Below are positions 55,131-64,000 of a DNA stretch of 64,000 bases, one piece after another. Source of the stretch: Thalassorhabdomicrobium marinisediminis (GTDB lineage Bacteria > Pseudomonadota > Alphaproteobacteria > Rhodobacterales > Rhodobacteraceae); assembly GCF_003072065.1 (NCBI RefSeq), contig NZ_QCYG01000006.1, positions 186,001 through 250,000 of the forward strand, read 5' to 3'. The notes under the pieces are model-generated. The model was given only the letters and a program-made list of their open reading frames with translations. It searched no databases and was not told the DNA's origin. The position numbers and the translations under genes were made by a program. Numbering within the stretch: the stretch's first letter is position 1; each line of letters starts with the position of its first letter.

Positions 55131-55525
55131 GGCACCCTCATAATTTTAGGCTTCGGGTCGTCCCGAAAAATTGTCCAGTTTGGGGAGGTCGTCCTCACGC
55201 CCTTTCATTAGGACATCCCTGCACCGGGTTTCAAGGGACACACCCCTTGCGTGATCGGCGGATCGGGCTTACTGAGACCTCGCAGACCGATGCGCGATTC
55301 GTCGTGCGGTGTCTGCATTCGTCCGAGACGGTGGGTGGCCCCGCAATCGCACTGGCCATAAATCCTGCCCGAGACGGGAAAGACCGAGATTTGTTGGCGC
55401 TCTCTACGGGCTTCCTCCTGATCGGCTCAACCCCGTTATTTCGAGGACTTCTACGTTCACCCCGCAACGGGTGAGCAAACTTGAGCCGGGGCCGGAAAAT
55501 CCTGCCCCATTATTGGAGTGAAACT
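55131..55525 (+). other. rplJ leader region
   Basis: The 395-nt spacer between the PACE gene and rplJ holds a candidate promoter (TTGCGT, 17 nt, TACTGA at 55247-55275), a CAAGGG/CCCTTG inverted repeat (55232-55249) and a long structured stretch ending in CACCC-CGCAAC-GGGTG (about 55456-55472). A long leader before rplJ is expected for autoregulation by L10-L12, so 55276-55525 may be an L10 leader RNA. I could not fold it. Confidence 0.45.
55247..55275 (+). promoter_or_regulatory. Candidate promoter of rplJ-rplL
   Basis: TTGCGT, 17-nt spacer, TACTGA. The -35 lies in CACACCCCTTGCG, which is also in the rplK upstream region. The transcript would have a leader of about 245 nt. Confidence 0.42.
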
Positions 55526-56038
55526 GTGGATAGAGCCCAAAAAGAAAAATTGGTCGAAGAGCTCGGCCAAATCTTCGAAAGCTCTGGCGTCGTTGTGGTT
55601 GCCCACTACGAAGGCCTGACAGTTGCTGAAATGCAAGATCTGCGTGCCCGTGCCCGTGAGGCCGGTGGTGCAGTTCGCGTTGCCAAGAACAAGCTCGCCA
55701 AAATCGCCCTTGAGGGGAAGCCTTGCGCAAGCATCGCCGATCACCTCTCGGGCATGACCGTTCTCACCTACTCCGAGGATCCTGTGGCTGCGGCCAAGGT
55801 TGCTCAGGGCTTTGCCAAGGACAACGACAAGCTCGTGATCCTCGGCGGTGCAATGGGTGAAACGGCGCTTGACGTCGCTGGTGTCAAAGCAGTGTCCGAA
55901 ATGCCGTCCCGCGAAGAGCTTATCAGCTCGATCGCTGGCTGCATCGGCGCACCTGCCGCGAACATCGCCGGCGCCATTGGCGCGCCTGCTTCGAACATCG
56001 CAAGCGTTCTTTCGACCATCGAAGAGAAAGCTGCCTAA
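55526..56038 (+). CDS. rplJ: 50S ribosomal protein L10
   Basis: The 170-residue protein has [30 protein letters not shown] and [11 protein letters not shown], and an Ala-rich C-terminal helix that binds L7/L12 dimers ([15 protein letters not shown]). The start is GTG at 55526 with GGAG 8 nt upstream. It is cotranscribed with rplL. Confidence 0.97.
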   Translation: MDRAQKEKLVEELGQIFESSGVVVVAHYEGLTVAEMQDLRARAREAGGAVRVAKNKLAKIALEGKPCASIADHLSGMTVLTYSEDPVAAAKVAQGFAKDNDKLVILGGAMGETALDVAGVKAVSEMPSREELISSIAGCIGAPAANIAGAIGAPASNIASVLSTIEEKAA

Positions 56039-56107
56039 AGCAAACTGCAAGGCCAACGTAGGGAAAGCCCCGCACGTTGGAACACAAACCTAGGAATGGA
56101 AAAGCAA

Positions 56108-56482
56108 ATGGCTGATCTGAAAAAACTTGCTGAAGAGATCGTTGGTCTGACCCTTCTCGAAGCACAAGAACTGAAAACCATCCTCAAGGACGAGTATGGC
56201 ATCGAGCCCGCAGCTGGCGGCGCAGTCATGATGGCTGGCCCCGGTGGCGACGCTGGTGGCGCTGAAGAAGAGAAGACGGAATTCGACGTCGTTCTCAAGA
56301 ACGCTGGCGCGTCCAAAATCAACGTCATCAAAGAAGTCCGCGGCATCACGGGTCTTGGCCTGAAAGAAGCCAAAGATCTGGTCGAGTCCGGTGGCAAGAT
56401 CAAAGAAGGCGTCGACAAAGCCGAAGCCGAAGACGTCAAAGCCAAGCTGGAAGCAGCTGGCGCCGAGGTCGAGCTGGCTTAA
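56108..56482 (+). CDS. rplL: 50S ribosomal protein L7/L12
   Basis: The 124-residue protein has [32 protein letters not shown], an Ala/Gly hinge and the C-terminal domain [27 protein letters not shown] 56108 fits family N-termini; an in-frame ATG 4 codons upstream is an alternative. L7/L12 recruits translation factors. A terminator follows. Confidence 0.98.
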   Translation: MADLKKLAEEIVGLTLLEAQELKTILKDEYGIEPAAGGAVMMAGPGGDAGGAEEEKTEFDVVLKNAGASKINVIKEVRGITGLGLKEAKDLVESGGKIKEGVDKAEAEDVKAKLEAAGAEVELA

Positions 56483-56507
56483 GCCACGTCCGGTTTTCCG
56501 GTTACGG

Positions 56508-56536
56508 AAACGGCGGTCCTTCGGGGCCGCCGTTTT
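56508..56536 (+). terminator. Intrinsic terminator after rplL
   Basis: AAACGGCGGTCC and GGGCCGCCGTTT arms (one G-T) with a TTC loop, then TT. Near-identical right-arm sequence (TTCGGGGCCGC, then GTTT) occurs again at 59170-59185 upstream of rpoB. Confidence 0.88.
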
Positions 56537-56644
56537 TGTTTGCGCGGATGTCTGTTGGGGGCGGGGGTGTCTGCGCGCGGCTGCTTTTCGGTCCGGGAAA
56601 CACTTGTTTGCTTTTGTGTGACTTCGCGTCAATCATGGCGTGCA

Positions 56645-56650
56645 TATTAT
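56645..56650 (+). promoter_or_regulatory. Possible -10 element of the vWA gene
   Basis: TATTAT lies 31 nt before the ATG at 56681, and an inverted repeat TGAC-TTCGC-GTCA (56619-56631) lies just upstream. No good -35 is seen, so activation may be needed. Confidence 0.28.
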
Positions 56651-56680
56651 CACGGCGACCATTTCCGCAGGAGCATTCAC

Positions 56681-58960
56681 ATGAGACCGAGAACCTCAAT
56701 CATCCACGCAGCCACCCTTGTCGGGGGGCTCGGTTGTGGGTTGGCCGCGCAAGCGCAGGAAAATGTTGTCATCGTCTATGATGGCTCGGGCTCCATGTGG
56801 GGCCAGATCGACGGCACCAGCAAGGTGGAAATCGCGCGCGAGGTTCTCGCGGACCTCGTGACCGGCTGGGACGATGGCGCGCATTTGGGGCTGGTGGCCT
56901 ACGGACATCGCACCGAAGGCGATTGCACCGATATCGAAACCATGATCGCGCCCGGCCCGGTGGATCGCGACTCCTTCATCGCGACGGTCAACGCCATCAA
57001 TCCGGTCGGCAAGACGCCGATCACCGCTTCGGTCCGCCACGCGGCCGACCTTTTGTCCTATCGCGACGCACCGGCGACCGTGGTGCTGATCTCTGACGGG
57101 GTGGAGACCTGCAACGCCGACCCTTGCGCCTTGGCCGCGCAGCTTGAGCAGGAAGGCGTGGCCTTCACCGCCCATGTGGTGGGCTTCGATCTGGACGACG
57201 CGGCGAACGCCAGCCTTGCCTGTATCGCCGACAACACCGGCGGCATGTTCGTCCCCGCCAGCAACGCAGCCGAGTTGACCGACGCGTTGGCGCAGGTGCA
57301 AGAGGCTATGGTGCAGCCTCCCGAGCCGGAACCGGAACCTGAAACCCCCGCCGCACCGCCCGTCACCCTGACGGCCCCCGCACAGGTGGTGAACGGCGCG
57401 GTCTTCGACATTGCATGGTCCGAGACGCTCGACGCGCTCGATTTCCTCACCATCGTGCCCATGGGCGCGGACCGGGGCACCGTAGGCAACCACATCCGCG
57501 CCCGTGAGGCGACCGAAGGGCAGCTGACCGCACCGGGCACCCCCGGTCTTTACGAGTTGCGCTACGTCCCCGAGGACAGCCGCGAGACGCTGGCCAGCGT
57601 CCAGATCGAAGTGATCGAGGCCGAGGTTACGCTGACCGCCCCCGCGCAGGTCACCACCGGGGCGACTTTCGACATCGGGTGGAGCAATACGATCAACCCG
57701 CTCGATTTTCTCACCATCGTGCCCATGGGGTCCGATGCGGGCACCGTCGGCAATCATATCCGTGCGCGGGACGCCTCCGAAGGGCAGCTGACCGCCCCCG
57801 GCACCCCCGGTCTTTATGAGCTCCGCTACGTGCTCGAAGAGGGGCGCCGCACGGTGGCCAGCGTCCAGATCGAAGTGTCCGAGACGGAGGTGACACTCAC
57901 CGCGCCCGCGCAGGTCACCACCGGCGCGACTTTCGACATCACGTGGAGCAATACGATCAACCCGCTCGATTTCCTCACCATCGTGCCCATGGGGTCCGAT
58001 GCAGGCACCGTCGGCAATCACATCCGTGCACGGGACGCCTCCGAAGGGCGGCTGACCGCCCCCGGCACCCCCGGTCTCTATGAGCTGCGCTACGTGCTCG
58101 AAGAGGGGCGCAACACGCAGGCGAGCGTCCAGATCGAAGTGGTCGCAGCCGAGGTCACGGTCACCGCACCGGCGCAGGTCACCACCGGCGCGGTCTTCGA
58201 TATCGGGTGGAGCGAAACGATCAACCCGCTGGATTTCCTGACCATCGTGCCCAAGGGCGCGGATGCGGGGACCGTCGGCAACCACATCCGCGCGCGCGAA
58301 GCCTCCGCGGGGCGGCTGACCGCGCCCGGTACGCCCGGCTTTTATGAGCTGCGCTATGTCCAGGAGGAGGGGCGCAATACCTTGGCAAGCGCCCGGATCG
58401 AGGTCGTCGAGGCCGAGATCGGGATCTCCGGCCCGGGCACGGTCCGCGCGGGCACTGCGGTGGACGTCACATGGTCCAGCAGTGTCAATGACGTGGATTT
58501 CGTGACCATCGTTCCCATGGGGGCGGATGAGGGCGCTGTCGGCGCCCACATCCGCACGCGCGGCAACACCGAAGGGCGGCTTACCGCGCCCGAGGATGCC
58601 GGCATGTATGAGCTGCGCTATGTGCTCGAAGAGGGGCGCCGCACGTTGGCCAGTGCGCCGCTTGAGGTGGTGGGCGCCGATGCGCCGCTCGACTCCGGTG
58701 CAGGCTTGAGCGTGCCGGAAACCGCCGCCCCCGGAGAGGTGGTGACGGTCAGCTGGACGCTGGAGAACGACGGCTCGGACCGGCGCGTTGCCTTGGCCCG
58801 CAAGGATCAGCCGGACTTCAGCTGGATTTCCGTGCAACCGGTGGGCGAGGGCACGTCGGCGCAGATCACCGTCCCGGACGAGGCTGGCGTCTATGAGATC
58901 CGGTTCCTCGACATCTCCGGCGGCGTGCTTCTGGGCCGCGCGGTGATCAATGTGCAGTGA
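56681..58960 (+). CDS. Secreted von Willebrand factor A protein with five Ig-like tandem repeats
   Basis: The 759-residue protein has a signal peptide (cut near AQA at about residue 25). A vWA domain with MIDAS motif DGSGSM (Asp34, Ser36, Ser38), VGKTPITASV and LISDGVETCNADPC follows. After a Pro-Glu linker come five 88-residue repeats (residues 228-667) sharing LTAPAQV, DFLTIVP, GNHIRAR, LTAPGTPG and YELRYV, then a diverged sixth unit (668-759). GCAGGAG precedes ATG 56681; upstream in-frame starts would extend into the rplL terminator. It is likely a periplasmic or surface protein binding a partner through metal; the ligand is unknown. It interrupts the rplL-rpoB junction and has its own terminators. 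Confidence 0.9.
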   Translation: MRPRTSIIHAATLVGGLGCGLAAQAQENVVIVYDGSGSMWGQIDGTSKVEIAREVLADLVTGWDDGAHLGLVAYGHRTEGDCTDIETMIAPGPVDRDSFIATVNAINPVGKTPITASVRHAADLLSYRDAPATVVLISDGVETCNADPCALAAQLEQEGVAFTAHVVGFDLDDAANASLACIADNTGGMFVPASNAAELTDALAQVQEAMVQPPEPEPEPETPAAPPVTLTAPAQVVNGAVFDIAWSETLDALDFLTIVPMGADRGTVGNHIRAREATEGQLTAPGTPGLYELRYVPEDSRETLASVQIEVIEAEVTLTAPAQVTTGATFDIGWSNTINPLDFLTIVPMGSDAGTVGNHIRARDASEGQLTAPGTPGLYELRYVLEEGRRTVASVQIEVSETEVTLTAPAQVTTGATFDITWSNTINPLDFLTIVPMGSDAGTVGNHIRARDASEGRLTAPGTPGLYELRYVLEEGRNTQASVQIEVVAAEVTVTAPAQVTTGAVFDIGWSETINPLDFLTIVPKGADAGTVGNHIRAREASAGRLTAPGTPGFYELRYVQEEGRNTLASARIEVVEAEIGISGPGTVRAGTAVDVTWSSSVNDVDFVTIVPMGADEGAVGAHIRTRGNTEGRLTAPEDAGMYELRYVLEEGRRTLASAPLEVVGADAPLDSGAGLSVPETAAPGEVVTVSWTLENDGSDRRVALARKDQPDFSWISVQPVGEGTSAQITVPDEAGVYEIRFLDISGGVLLGRAVINVQ
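57362..58681 (+). repeat. Five tandem 264-nt coding repeats
   Basis: Repeat boundaries at 57362, 57626, 57890, 58154 and 58418 are spaced exactly 264 nt. Units 2 and 3 are almost identical at DNA level, and unit 5 is the most diverged. Lack of spacer or frame change points to expansion by unequal crossing-over under protein selection. Confidence 0.93.
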
Positions 58961-58971
58961 AAAGCCCGTGA

Positions 58972-59008
58972 CCCTGCCCCGTGAAGACATTGGCGGGGCA
59001 GGGGTTTT
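58972..59008 (+). terminator. Intrinsic terminator after the vWA gene
   Basis: CCCTGCCCC and GGGGCAGGG arms with a 14-nt loop, followed by G and TTTT, 12 nt past the stop. Confidence 0.85.
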
Positions 59009-59015
59009 CGAAAGG

Positions 59016-59058
59016 ACGCCCCCGCGGCCTTGGAACGCTTGACGCCGCGGGGCGTTTG
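59016..59058 (+). terminator. Second tandem terminator-like hairpin
   Basis: ACGCCCCCGCGG pairs with CCGCGGGGCGT (one bulged C) around a 17-nt loop, followed by TTGTT. It backs up the terminator just before it. Confidence 0.65.
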
Positions 59059-59116
59059 TTCGATGATCGATCCGGTGGACGCCGGCGCGTTTCCGGCTGG
59101 GGTGGACAGCTGCCCC

Positions 59117-59145
59117 TTGCGTTCCGCTTATTCACATTCTATTTA
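59117..59145 (+). promoter_or_regulatory. Candidate promoter of rpoB-rpoC
   Basis: TTGCGT, 17-nt spacer and TATTTA, inside CCCCTTGCG (59113-59121), which recurs in front of rplK and rplJ. The leader to rpoB would be about 285 nt. Confidence 0.5.
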
Positions 59146-59437
59146 GCAGCTTCATGCGGCTTCGATTGATTCGGGGCCGCTGTTTCTGTCTTGCAATATG
59201 GAGCCGCCCCCACCCCTGAAAAACCATACGTTTTCAAGGGTAAGGCAAAGTGTTGTGTGCAGACCTTTCTTGGTAAGGCCCCGGAGTCCGGGGGTTTTCC
59301 AAGGCAGGACCCCGGTCGAGAGCTGCGCAATGGGTCGCGTGGCGAGAATGGACCGGTCTCATTGTCGTCTCGTATGGTCGCCCGTGCAGTCGCCCAACTG
59401 CCCGTGCGCCGGTGAGAATTGAAAGGTGTCCAGACAC

Positions 59438-63577
<4,140 letters not shown>

Positions 63578-63599
63578 GGCGCAAACCGCCTCAGCTCAG

Positions 63600-63620
63600 G
63601 GGCCGGTGAAACTCCGGCCC
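63600..63620 (+). other. Intercistronic hairpin between rpoB and rpoC
   Basis: GGGCCGG-TGAAACT-CCGGCCC is a perfect 7-bp stem without a T run. It may act in mRNA processing or stability rather than termination. Confidence 0.5.
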
Positions 63621-63643
63621 GCTCCATCCTCCCGCCATACTGA

Positions 63644-64000
<357 letters not shown>

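Larger units (their letters stand above)
58961..59437 (+). other. vWA-rpoB spacer with terminators and rpoB leader
   Basis: The 477-nt spacer carries two tandem terminators (58972-59008 and 59016-59058), a candidate promoter (59117-59145), a GCGGC/GCCGC hairpin followed by TGTTTCTGT (59156-59189), a CCCTGAAAA/TTTTCA-A-GGG hairpin (59214-59240) and CCCCGGA-G-TCCGGGG with TTTT after it (59279-59298). The structured leader suggests control of rpoBC by attenuation. No reading frame looks coding. Confidence 0.55.

Noticed and set aside
57362-58681. Tandem repeats considered as a CRISPR or satellite array
   Set aside because: Period is 264 nt, coding and in frame, without short repeat-spacer structure.
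56696-58990. A 764-codon antisense frame across the vWA gene
   Set aside because: It inherits the 264-nt periodicity of the plus-strand repeats, has no plausible start or domains, and the plus strand has signal peptide and MIDAS.

Overview
The window reads as a chromosomal segment of a marine-type Rhodobacteraceae (Roseobacter-group) alphaproteobacterium. The grounds are high GC, heavy use of GTG and TTG starts next to ATGA overlaps, the alphaproteobacterial block pckA / chvI-chvG-hprK-rapZ-EIIA-HPr, the ethylmalonyl-CoA pathway enzyme Mcd, and several families typical of Rhodobacterales (DUF1636, DUF6473, DUF1491, DUF3429, DUF3859). No phage, transposase, CRISPR array or rRNA operon was seen. 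One tRNA gene (Trp) is present.

Layout. Positions 1-9.7 kb are a cobalamin locus. A minus-strand arm holds cobD/cbiB (cut by the window edge), cobC and a DUF1636 protein, preceded by a glutathionyl-hydroquinone reductase-like GST. A plus-strand arm holds a small His-rich membrane protein, a long cbiX with Cys motifs and a His tail, cobH, cobL, cobI, a cbiG-cobJ fusion and cobM. From 9.7 to 19 kb come a C-S lyase, three tandem peptide deformylase genes (the third lacking catalytic residues) with fmt, a minus-strand run (TRIC-like channel, rnhA, methyltransferase, DUF3429, ispH), a cytochrome c, a LuxR solo and a NYN nuclease. From 19.4 to 28.6 kb is the housekeeping series folK, rpoZ, rsh, DUF2062, pdxJ, acpS, lepB, rnc, era, DUF1491, recO. 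From 28.6 to 44.8 kb are central-carbon and signalling genes: mcd, pckA, chvIG, the incomplete PTS phosphorelay, an acyltransferase, 3-hydroxybutyryl-CoA dehydrogenase, etfAB and the PduO adenosyltransferase.

From 45 kb onward come parC and a lipoprotein, then the translation/transcription superoperon region tuf-trnW-secE-nusG-rplK-rplA-rplJ-rplL-rpoB-rpoC (rpoC cut by the window edge). Its gene order is ancestral, but six unrelated genes sit between its members: a CatB-like acetyltransferase, a sulfotransferase-like protein, a DUF2270 membrane protein, a 51-residue hydrophilic protein, a PACE-type transporter, and a 759-residue secreted von Willebrand A protein with five exact 264-nt repeats between rplL and rpoB. 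Hairpin terminators follow tuf, secE, nusG, rplA, rplL and the vWA gene. Similar candidate promoters (TTGCG at -35, a 17-nt spacer, a TA-starting -10) precede rplK, rplJ and rpoB, so the region looks like a set of separate transcription units.

Functional links. Corrin-ring synthesis (cob genes) and the adenosyltransferase at 42.6 kb would supply adenosylcobalamin; in the ethylmalonyl-CoA pathway this cofactor is needed by mutases acting with Mcd. EtfAB is the expected electron acceptor of Mcd. The ChvIG/HprK/EIIA/HPr block next to pckA fits carbon-state control of gluconeogenesis. These links are inferences from family knowledge and gene order.
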